Of a stretch of DNA of 64,000 nt, positions 1 to 12,400 are shown piece by piece. Under the pieces are notes generated by a model that saw only the letters and a list, made by a program, of their open reading frames with translations, was not told where the DNA came from and ran no database searches. The DNA lies in contig NC_092569.1 of the NCBI RefSeq assembly GCF_037975245.1, forward strand, positions 11,450,001 to 11,514,000, given 5' to 3'. Source of the DNA: Apostichopus japonicus. Its lineage: Eukaryota; Echinodermata; Holothuroidea; Aspidochirotida; Stichopodidae. Position 1 is the first letter of the stretch; every line of letters begins with the position of its first letter. A program made the translations under genes and the position numbers.

Positions 1-25
1 AGTTGTTACAAAGGTTCAAGAAATG
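1..25 (+). CDS. FREP-1 exon 2 (3' end only)
   Basis: Eight codons (SCYKGSRN) plus one base before the donor GTAAG. The same exon end occurs at 60844-60868, where the full exon and its signal-peptide exon are visible, and that fixes frame and phase (1). The window cuts this exon, so the start codon of FREP-1 lies upstream and cannot be seen. Confidence 0.75.
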
Positions 26-369
26 GTAAGACTTTCATTTTCTATATTTATATATTTTTTTATATATTTTTTTTATATTTCTATATTATATATTTTCTTT
101 CATTTTTCTATAGGTGATTACAACATAATATACATTTTCCGTTCATTTTACCGCTATAGTTAAGGTTAAAGTACTAACAAGTAAACAAGAAAACTTTATC
201 AAAGCTTATGGAATTTTGCTGAAATGGATGCGATCATCTGTTTTCTCTTATTTTTACTTTGGGGAACATTCATAGAACCAACAGCTTGAATCATCGGTTG
301 CAAATATATATGAGATATAGGCTACATACATCGAAGAACCAAGGATAATAAACGTTACCTACATACCAA

Positions 370-458
<89 letters not shown>

Positions 459-3400
459 TATATATATATATATATAATTTAAATAATAATAACCTGAATA
501 GCCTGAATAACGTTCACCTTTGTGAAAGATTTCTAAAAACGGTGATCTAGTGTTATTGTTTCATTCGTTTCCTTCTGTGTGGCTTATGTCGAAATCCATC
601 TCTTGAAATTGGTTTGACTGTTAGTCGAAGACGTTCTTTATGCTTGCTTACATTCATTGTTTTTGTTTTTACATGATCATTTATCTAAGTGGAGATTGTA
701 TGCAAAAAAGGTAGTTTTGTTTACTGTTAGCACCTGCAAAATAGGCACCCAAAGCTCGAAAAACGTTTCTTAAGATACTTTATCATTCGATTCTTTATCT
801 CTCGATGACGTGAAGTTGTACCAAACAGGTACAGCATAAATACCTCTGTTAAAACATGACACGATTTATGCTAAAACTAGAGACCAAATAATGCACTGTG
901 CTCAATATATTCCATATATGACAATTTAATGTCAGGTTTTCGCTAATGCGTACCCATAAGTAGTCGGTTTTCGATGTTTTCTCAACCTCTGATGCCTTTA
1001 CTTTAACACTTTGTGATCTAGACGACAAGCGGCCTTCATGTTTTATGTTAATGTTAGTAAAACACAATTCCTTCCAAGTTTTTGGAAATGAGCAATAAGT
1101 CCTTTCGATGGTTTGTTGAAACTATATCATTAACATATTGCTGATAATTGAAATGATGATCGACAAATGAAATCGTGTATATGTTGCATGATAATGCAGT
1201 GTCATAAGCATATTTTGTGACGCAGAGATGATCGTTAGATTTAATTTCGTCCGTGTATAAAGCAAACAGTAGAGCAGACAATGGACCCAACTTTTATAGT
1301 CCTTCTCTAATTTAACTTGTCGTTAAACCTGTCGTTATGAAATGAGCTATAACCAATTTAATAGCCATGGATCAGTAATAATTCCAGATTAATCTTTTAT
1401 TAACTTGATCGTATTGAAGAGAAATCCAGGTAAAGCACCTTTGACATAGTGTTTAGCTTGTTATTCAATTGGGACACAACTTCATAGATACGTAAAATCA
1501 CATGGTACATCTTTTGTGTAAGTAAATTCAGTGACGTTTATCCCCATACTGAATAAAACCTAACCATCAACTGTGGCAGAAGAAGATTTTGCATAATGTT
1601 AAATACAATACTCGCTAAATCAGTTGGTCTAACATCATTTACATGTTTGAGATTCTACACTTGAAATTTGGAACAGCGAATGTTAATGCCGTTTTCCACA
1701 GGCTAGGGATTTCACTATTTTGCAAGCTTTCATGGAAATTTGATGTGTATATTGGGACTCATTCAGAAGAGAAACATGTACATACGCACTAAAGGATGTT
1801 GTCCGATCCACAAGTAGTAACTCTGTTATCCTTTTTTAATTGACGAGTTACCAAATTAACATCCTATGTAGGACAATCGCTGTTCATTTCAGGTAAACAT
1901 AATGGGATATCGTTATTTACAGAGTCATTGAAACGTTTAACTAGAATTCTATAAGCATAATGTGACCATCTTTATGTGGATATTTTATAATATGCCAGCA
2001 ATTTTATATTTTGCCACGTGGTTAAGCGCCTTCTAATATCACTCAGAATGAACGTATATTTTGGTCAATTTTGGGCGGACGGGACTCTTACGCTCATAAG
2101 TTGCCCCCATCCCAAGCCCCGCCTTCCCGTTTATTTAGTGGAACGGTCCCACAAAAATGAATTTCCTGGTTGATGCTAATACTATCCTGGTTAATATCAT
2201 GAAATATTTCACCTCTTTCCTGGTTAAATTAACCAACATTTCCTAGGTGCTAATACTATCCTGGTTAATATCATAACATGATCGACCTCATTCCTGGTCA
2301 AATTAACCAACATTTCCTGGTTGATGCTAATACTATCCTGGTTAATGTCATGAAATATATCACCTCTTTCCTGGTTAAATTAACCAACATTTCCTGGTTG
2401 GTGCTAATACTCTCCTGGTTAATATCATAAAATGTTCCAACTCTTTCCTGGTCAAATTAACCAACATTTCCTGGTTGGTGCTAATACTATCCTAGTTAAT
2501 GACATGAAATATTTCACCTCTTTCCTGGTCAAATTTACCACACTTTTCCTGGTTGGTGCTAATACTATCCTGGTTAATATCACAGAATGTTCCACCCCTT
2601 TCTGGTTAAATTAAACAACATTTCCTGGTTGATGTCACCATTATCCTGGTTAATATTAAACTGATTTTCCACCTCGTTCCTGGTTAAATCACCCCTTTCC
2701 TTGTTAATACTATTGGGTATGCCACCTTATTCTTTAAGTTACAATGCATTCAAATTGAGAAAAAGCAAAACATAAATTTTAAAATAACATCATCAATGCT
2801 ACTGATAGCTAACTTTATTTGCATCTCCATTACTTTTGAATTTTGAGTACTAAGTGAAATTTTGCAATTTAGTTAAATTCATTCCTCACATACTTATACA
2901 ATGAATAAATATAAGAAATGCAATACTAAAAACAACATTTTGAGGACATATTTACAGTATAATCATCATCACATGCTGAAGCTCTGATTGCTCGACATCA
3001 ACTGTGAAATGTAACAGGGATACCAAGACCTTGATCAGCACTTTTGCACAAGGATACAACTTGACAATCACTTGTACAGTTTTCAGTGTAGAACAAGAAA
3101 TCCTCTCTTGAAAAACTTGATCAAAGCCTCTCTCCCAATAACCTTTGTTACGACAAAATTCAGCCCTGTGTCAGTAACTTCTTTTCTTTAAAGGTATGCT
3201 GTATTAGCCGCAAATATGCTAGATATTCAAATGTGGTCACCTTTGGTCAGAATTCTTAAACTGTTTTAATTACAACCTTTGAGGAAATTTTCCCATTCAG
3301 TCATCTTGTGTGTTCCTTAAAAATGTCTGAGACTAATTGGAGAGTAAAGACCTCCAGGAAGGTACTTTTTGAAAACTTCTTGCAATTATAGCGTGCTATA

Positions 3401-6400
3401 ATTTGGGGCCTATACTGACTACCATTAAACTAGATAGGAAGGTCTTAGAAGATCTATGTTCACATTGATGTTGATTAGGAGGACCTAATACCATTTTTTT
3501 TTTATCTAATTATTTACTTATTGGTAATTAATTCATATTTTTAATTGAATTACAATTATATTTTACCACTTTGCACAGGCAAACCGAACATCTGCAAGAC
3601 AATAATTAATAGACAATACAATACCATTAATGTTTTAGTCATAAGCTCATCCTTGGACCTCACATACTTGTGCAAATCATTTTAACTCCAATAGAAAGTG
3701 GTAAGTTAAAGCGTATTATCATAACAAGAAAGATTAATTTAAAAAGATTTTGAGCTAACAGTTAAGTAGTTAAAGAATAGACCAAAGTGTCCTTGAACAT
3801 GAATTTCCTGAAATTCTGAATGACCATAATTATGATCACGTTTTGCATTCATCCACATGTCCGTCCGTGGACTCAGGAAGAAGCGTTTCAAAACAATTAA
3901 CTAAACTGACCCCTAAGTGACCTACGACATAAAATTCCTGAGCACTTCCACATGTCTCTTCATCACAAGCCATCTCTATGCAAGTTTAATTGAAGTTGTA
4001 CCAACATGTATTATCAATTGTGGACAGAAAGATGAATTGAAATGCAAAACATCAAATTGTTTCTCATAAAATCAGCTACAATCACATTCTTGATGTGCAT
4101 CATCCAAGCCAAAGACATCCTTCTACTACTGCAAAGCTGTGTTACTTGGTAGCCTCTCTCAATTTCTCATTTTTCACCTCTTCCAGTTTGTACCAATCTA
4201 GGAAAGGAATGAAGCAATTAAAGTAATAAATGGTGTGTTAACGAACTAGAATGAAAAAAGAAGATTAATCGCTTTCTACAGTCTACTAGTTTATGCCAAA
4301 CTTTTTGAAAACATTATTTGTTATCAGTTTCAGTTGTAGAAAAGGAATAAATTGCATTAGCCTATCTTTTATAGCAAGTGCAGTAGCAGACTGTGTTGGC
4401 AGCCAATTAATGATTAAAGATTCTTCACGGTCATTTCCTCTGATCTTTTTCGACAAACAAGAAAATGGAGGTTTAAGTACAAACAGCCTGTGTTCGTGAA
4501 CTTGACATACCAATTGCATAATAGGCGAAGGTCAAATGTGTAAATGTGCATTACACGTCGCTTGGAGCAAAATGAGTCAATAGTGTTATTTACAGCACTT
4601 AGCCTATAGTCAAACCAAAGGTTGTGATACTGGTTCAACATTGTTTCTGTTGTCATTTTATGGTAGATGAAGGTAGGAGCACTGAAAGCTCTCTATCAAG
4701 CAATTTTCTCTTCGCTTTAGACAAATTTGTTGCCGTGCTTTGCAAAGTCCTGTTGCGTCTGGCTGATACCTCAGTAAATAAATTGTTCAATTTCCTTAAT
4801 TTCCTTACAGATCTAAACTGGTTCCACTTTACCAATAATCAGTGGGCTATCAGCTAGCACAATTCCATGTAGATTAAACATAAATCTAACAAATGAAAAT
4901 TACTTGTTTTACATGTATATGAATTATTGCAAGGATGCACCCTTGCACCCTTCGATGTTGAAATTCCCCAAAACAACAGAGTGACAAGTGAAAATGCCAA
5001 GTTCATCTGCAACAAAAGATTTGTGAAATTGTTTAAATTTGATACAGTAAAATAACACTCACTGAAAGTTTACATCTTCTCCCAACCTCCCCCCCCCCAC
5101 CCCTTTTTTTCCAAGATAGCCAAGGTAGCTCACTGCTCTATGGCAACAATTTTAAAAAGGACTGACACTTTACTGAAGGCCATGGTCCCACTCTTTGTTT
5201 ATACCATGGATAAATAAAACTAGAAGTCAGAGACTTGCCATCTGCAATACAGAATGTAGGATATGCTTACAATTGTGTACAGTTATGTTTTGTACAGTCC
5301 TGATTTTGGCCTCTCTGTTTTAACATTTCTAAGATAGATGCACTTTAATTTAACTGAATTTCTCTATCACAAGAAATTCATCTAATATAAATTTGATGAC
5401 TTCGCAGTGGCTTCAAGTTATGCTATCACAATTTGCAGAGAGTAAGATATCAATCTTGTGCAAAGATAAATCGATATCTTTTAACACTTTAATAGGAGGA
5501 AGTGTATGGAAGTATGAGATAATGGTATATTGCAATCATCGCAGTGACCTCAATTGACCTCTACATGCATAACTTATACATGGTATCAATCACCTTGCAA
5601 CTCATTTTTGTGTTGGACTTTTGACTTGATGGTATGAGTTGTAATTGCTCAACTACAATATACCACCAAAGGGCTAAGTAAACTGCAGCCTACATATTTT
5701 TCATGTACTTTGCAAGTACGGTAATGGAAGGCTCAAGGTTGTGTGTTTCTTGTACTTTGTCATGGCTGTTAGCTCCTCTTGGGACAAATCTTTCATTTCT
5801 GCCAAACAAAATAACACATAACAGCAGAAAGAGTTATTTATTTCTGCACCTAACAGAAGCCGGTCACCTTTGTTAGAAATAGTTTCAAAGTAAAACAAAA
5901 TCAATTACATTTACGGTCTTTATTTGAGTGTTGTACCATGTTTAAATACTTATCAGTTTGTATCCATACAAACATTCTCTCCCATGAAAACTGTATATGT
6001 GTTCCTTTTTGAATGTTCAGAAATAAATACTATAAGGAATCCTATTATGGGCAGTTCGGTTTATTGAGATTTACACCAATTTCATGATCTGCTGTGATAT
6101 ATACGGAAACATAATATGCCTTACTGTAAATGTGTCCCTTTTTAATGTTCAGAAAATCAATGATATAAGGAGTCCCTGCTATGGCAGTTCAGTTTATTGA
6201 GATTTACACCAAATTCCTGATCTGCTGTGCCTAATATGGAAATATAATCTGCCTCACTGATAGTGCTTCAAAACCTACTTCTGGGGAGTATAATTGTAGA
6301 ATGAGAACAACATGAGATGTAATAAAACTCATTTCTGTTTTATAGTGTGAGGCTTATAACATTAGGAGTGCAAAGCTGTGACCTAGATATGTGGTGTTTC

Positions 6401-9400
6401 ATTGTTTTATGTCTCACGTGGATAAAACGTATTTGTGACTAGGCCTATGCTTTACCTATATCATTGCATGGATAGGCTTAGCCTAATTAATTTCAGCCAA
6501 ACATTTTTTAAGTTTGACAAACAAGTAACCCCCCCCCCCCTCTAATTTACATTGAAGTATAGTCTAGATTGAGGTTAAACATACACAAGTTTCTTGGTTT
6601 TTATAAATGAATAGTACAAAATTATCATTTTTTAAATTAAATTCCAATGCATATAACCTAAGTTTACTAATATAGCTTAACTGGTTATAGCCTAGCATGT
6701 GTAAGTTTTACACTCAGAAGTTAATCTCTTCTTTCACTGTCGGCAATCACTAATAGCCATTTCCCGAACATGTAGACCACTAGTAGTATAGCCCGGGCTT
6801 ATAGTCTTTTAAAAGCGAAGGCAGGCTAGGCCTACAGGGTCTAAGACTAAAGTGTACTGACCCAAGAGCACAAAGGTCTATGCATAATACCACCATAAAT
6901 GTGTGGCTTTGATTAGGTGTGCCCTCAGAAGCTACCGTACACCACAATTACTCGCATTTGGTAGAAGTAGTCACTAGAGGCGGTCGTTAATTAGGGAAGG
7001 TCTTGCTTTGAGTATGACGCACAGTAGGAATATACTTACTTAGGTCTAGACTTAGCACTAGTCCGAAAGTACTTACTATACAAATACTAGCCTATACTAT
7101 CTCATAGCTAGTACAGCGTATTTACTACATCAGGGAAAGGATCTGGCCTAACCTAGCCTAACAACGTAAGAGCTAAAGTTAGGTTATACTTCAATATCGC
7201 GCGTACTGACTGTATCGCAGAAATGGCAAAAACGACATGATCCCGTTATTTCGCCTTTCCATTTAAACACTGATTTAAGGTTACTCATACCCCTTTAATC
7301 TAGCAAGAATTTGACTTTGTCATCTGCAATAATTAGATGGTTATTTGCACATTTCTTCGTTGTATTTGACTGTTTCTCCTGCTTAACCCCCTATCATATA
7401 TGAATATTTAGTGCGATGAGGATGGAGCTAGCGCTGTAACCATCCTCTGTCCATCAAGGAGAAAACTACTGATGCCTTTAGGTGATACATCTTTACACCA
7501 TCAGAAAGAGCACCACCTTCTTCACACCCTCACTGTCTGTCAGCTTTTACTGTTTCTCTACAGAGTCACGTGACTTTGCTAAGAGGCTGACAAGAATAGA
7601 AAAACACTGCTTGTCCTATAAAGACGAAGCTAAACAGTTTGAATATGTGGAATCACCAAAAGCGAAGTCAGCTAAGAAGATATTTTTGTAAATAATAATT
7701 GTTAAATATCTGTCAGGTATTTTAGTTTTTACTTTACTTGTAATCGAGCGGAACAGGAATTTATGGATATTTCTACTGTTCCATGTTCGTTTCATACTCC
7801 AGACATCCTATGTTTTTCATTAATAGAGACAAACTTAAGAGGAACTGATTAATTGAAAGGTGTGAAATACCAACAGAATTTACATCTGTTTTCTCAAGAT
7901 TTTCGCATGTTGCAAACACAGAGAAAGAAGGAACCTCTTTATTTACCTATAACAAATTCACCTTTTAATTGTGTTCTCTATTTAAGATGATACTACCAAG
8001 CAGAGCACCAACTCCTTGCCTGACACTACGGTGTCCCCATTTGAAACAACCACGCAGAGCAAAACCTCACCGCCGATTAGCACACTCTCCTCTTTGCCGG
8101 ACACTACGGTGTCCTCGGTTGAAACAACCACGCAGAGCACCACCTTACCGCCGATTAGCACACTCTCCTCTTTGCCGGACACTGCGGTGTCCTCGGTTGA
8201 AACAACCACGCAGAGCATTACCTCACCACCGATTAACACACTCTCCTCTTTGCCTGACACTACGGTGTCCTCGGTTGAAACAACCACGCAGAGCACCACC
8301 TCCCCGCCGATTAGCACACTCTCCTCCTTGCCTGACACTACGGTGGTCTCGGTTGAAACAACAGCGCAGAGCACCACCTCACCGCCAGTGGAAAGCTCCT
8401 CTCAGTCAATCGACACAACTCGTTTATCAACCCCGACTGTCTGCCTACGTGGTCAGCTGCGATGCTACAATGATGACAATGAAATGTTCTGTGCGGCACC
8501 TGAGAATTGCACATGTCAAATGACAAGTGTGAATGCAAGCATTTCTGTGAGTTTCCCAATTCTTTACTTCTGCAGCCAGATATCGATAAGTCACTTAATA
8601 TAAAATAAATGCCTTTCAGATGTTTAAATTCAAGTACAAATGACGGTATTCTGCCAGTTTCCCCCCTTGAATCTACGTTAATTTTGATATACTGCCATCA
8701 ATTCTTTATGCCGACAGCAAAATAATTATCATCAAAATCGTGGTCATCGTGATCGTCATTTTAATCGTCATCGTCGTCGTCGTCATCTTCGTCACTACAG
8801 TTATCATTATCATTATTATCGTTATAGTTATTCCTATTATTGTTGTCAGTGGCGGAGAAACAGGGGGGTTGGGGGGGGTTTAACCCCCCCACTTTTTGAA
8901 GAGGGGAGGTTGGCCCACACAATCAACCCCCCAAATTTTTGCCAGTAGTGTTCTGTTATAGCCTATGTTATGTGCTCCAAATGGCATAATAAATCAAATC
9001 ATTAAATTTGAAATTGTTAAAGTCATTTCAACCTTTTACCTCGTAGGCTACATGAACAATTAACGACCGAAAACTAAGTTAGAATTGACCCACACATTTT
9101 TTCTAGACCCTTTCCCCCACCTTGCGCATTGGAACTTGTAGCTCATAGCGCTAACTTCACCCCACAACAGACATACACAAAATAACGATTTGTTGCTGTT
9201 GAATAGCTTTGGAACTGTATACACTTGCCAACTTCAACGAGGTGTTTCTAAGTACATGTACGTGAGCAATATGAGTGTCGAAATCTGTCGCTAGGCTAGC
9301 GCGCTTTGGCACTATGAATGCGAGGTCGATTTCGCCGCACGTGCCTTACGTTTTACACAGCACCGTTTGGTAAAAATGTACTCTTATTGTTTTTAGGCAT

Positions 9401-12400
9401 GAATTGATAATTACAATGGTTGTGTTGTAGGGGACTACCTTAGGAGTTAGGACTATTTTGGCAAAGTTTGGAGTATGTGATGACTGTAGATTGTTTGGAA
9501 ACTTCACTTGAATCATGTGAAAACTCACCTGAACTCAAATGTAAATTAGGTTTGAGACTTTGTTCCTGTATGTAAACCTGTGATATGGTTAGTGTAGAAC
9601 TAATGTGCTGTAACTGACTGAGAGTATCAATGACAGCTAATAAAACAACATACGGTACTCCAGAATATTTTGCACCCACGCGAGAAAACTGCACTGAAAT
9701 GAATTGTACTGTATCCTATATGTTGCACTGGTAGAGCGCATGCGATTCAGAAAAAGTTGTTGGATACGGCCGATAGGCTATATAATCCATGGTGACCGTT
9801 TATTTACAAGTTGAGAATACAACATGAAAAACGAAAAAATTTGCTTTTCATTATAGTAACACATCAGTGTATTGAACTTTGGCGCAGTTTGATCCAGCAT
9901 TGTGCAAATGACATGCAGCAGTTCTCATTTTATTGTATTTTATCCACAGTTGTTAAATATAGGACTGAAATCGCATTTGCGGCAGTCTATATTTGTTTTC
10001 TGGGAGAGGACCCTAGACCCATCGTATATGCAAAAGTCTACTTGGATTATTTGTCCCCTGATTTTCTTTCTGCAGACGCCCATGTATTTCTCCAAACTAA
10101 ATTTCTAAGCCATGAGATCTAAAACTTAAGGAGGTTTAGGAGCATCATTAGGTCTGGAAAGTGTTATTCTGGCGACCTGGGAGGTATATTTGCCAAAAAA
10201 AATTCGTACGCTACGCGCGAACCCATGGTCGCGCTCCGCTTAGATAGTGTCAGAGAACAGACACGCGTCCCCACCCTTATCCAAGACTGATCAGCGCCCA
10301 TGCTCAAAACTGTCGATGTGTGTAGTATTCGGTTTCGCAAATATCTGGTATATATTTATTTCCTTCAGCGAAATTTTTTAGTAGCCGTCTGAATTTTCGA
10401 AAATTCCCCGACCAACATTCTTCATCATTCTTCATCATACTCGTGCAATTTTGACCCGTCTGTTAGGGTTTGAAGGAGGTTTTTCTATATCGGTTGTCCA
10501 TAGATGATATATTGTGCAACATTATGGGTATGTTTTGAAGTGAATTTATTCACAAGAATTGTGAATTTTCAAATTCTGAACAGTGGGGCTGGCGGGTATT
10601 GTGGGCCGCGATGAAGAATCACCTACAAAAGCAATGATCCACAGGATACGTGATGAAGTCAAACATGATGTGCGACTGGTAACAATCTTCAAAAAGGTTA
10701 TAGATGAGAAAAAAGTATTTGGAAATACTTGATTCTCAGGCAAAAGTGTATATATGGTTGGTCAGTTTCAAGCCCGAGAAGTGCCATTTCCGGTGATCTG
10801 TGGGGTACCAAAACCAGAAATTTGCTTGAACGCTTCGCGTCAACTAATGGTGGCGCTCCGCTTAGATAGTAATTCGCGCCCCCTCGGGTTAGAAAATCCT
10901 GCATACGCCCCTGGTTAAATGCAGCTTTTCAAGGCCTGGGCAGTGCCATTTACTGCAATCTGGGAGGCAATACTTGCCAAAAAATTCTTGTGCACTTTGC
11001 GCCAACTTATGGTGGCGCTCCACTTAGATAGTGAGCCAGCAGTTATGACTATTTATTTCATCAATGGCCTGCAACCCCCCCCCCCCCCACTTCTGACAAG
11101 AAATCTCCGCCACTGATTGTTGTAATTTACTATCACTGTTTACAACCACGTTGCTATTGCACAGGCCGGTGGATTTTATGTCAACCCTGATTGTACAAGA
11201 AGGGCTCACTGTATCAATGGCAATGTCACGTGGGATGACGTATACAGTTGCAGCCCCAATGCACTGTGTGAGGAACAAAACAATGTTCGTCAATGTTACT
11301 GCAAGACTGGTTACCATGGTGATGGAAACGTATGTGTGCTGACTGACTGCCAAGATGTATATACTGCTGGTATTAACGCAAGTGGTATCTACACCATTAA
11401 GCCAACTGGCTGGCCTGGATCACCATTTCCAGTGTATTGCAACATGGCTGACGGAGGTGGATGGACGGTAAGTCATAATAGAATCTAGATTTCTGTAGGC
11501 CTTTGGTATATAATTCACAAATAATGAATCACAGATGACATAAACTATTTACTGATGTTTAATATTAAGTAATTACTTGCGTCATTAGTTTATTTTAATT
11601 AGCATTACACAGATACAGACTGAAAGATTGTGACAAATCCGGATTGTCCTCCGTTGAATTCTATTTGTTTGTCTGTGATTGCTACGTTCAAATTTTTAAC
11701 CTTAAACCATTACTTATTACAAATACAAATACAATGCTGGTTGTAACAACAGTGGTATCTTCACCATTAATTAAACCAACTAACTGATCTGGCTTACCGT
11801 ACTCTTTAATGATGACACTGTTAAAAACGACAAACGTTTCAAGGTTTATTTTAGAATTCTACTTTTCCCTCAAAGAGTACACGCTACCTTACACCGAAGT
11901 GAAATGTTACATTACTTAAGAAATATGTTGTCCACGACAGGGAGAAGAAAAAAACGCGATCTCATCGATCAAAAATAAGCTGCGTTGAATGTTCAACCGA
12001 CTCGTCGAACACACAATCTCTTTTGCCGTGTCACATAATCAACATTCATAAAAAAAAAAATTGAGAAATGAGTTGATATTTCCTATAGTCCGGTATACGA
12101 TGACATTATGGACCAATACATATGTTATCAGGGGGAAAACGCACTTCACGTATATAAGTTACATTGATACATTGATTACTTCTTAACTTATTGATTTTGT
12201 TTAACATAGATTGTATATGGCAATGGGGGAAGGTGTTAAAAACGTATTTAAATGAATTGCAGACAATAACGTTGAATAACAAGAAGGTACATGTCGAGTG
12301 TGCTATATTGATTTCATGGGAGTAGAAATATCACAAACCAGAGAAGATTGAATTCAAGAAGAAGTATACTAGTATTGCATTACTCAAAACACATGTAATT

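Larger units (their letters stand above)
1..3927 (+). repeat. Long duplication, left copy (partner 60844-64000)
   Basis: The first 3.9 kb of the window re-appears, in the same orientation and order, from 60844 to the window end: exon 2 end, (TA)n, RT relic, 77-bp minisatellite, then about 1.2 kb of unique intron sequence. The right copy lacks about 600 bp matching 480-1078 and has fewer minisatellite units. Position 64000 corresponds to about 3927, so the duplication continues beyond the window. Confidence 0.85.

Noticed and set aside
2155-2712. Regularly spaced repeats that could suggest a CRISPR array (also the 27-bp array at 27005 and 35752)
   Set aside because: Units are head-to-tail minisatellites without unique spacers, in a eukaryotic intron, and there are no cas genes.
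7982-8377. 131-codon minus-strand frame over the stalk exon and another plus-strand frame at 7969-8523
   Set aside because: The 78-bp repeat is a multiple of three, so several frames are open at once. Only the Ser/Thr/Pro frame has proper splice sites and phases with the FReD exons.
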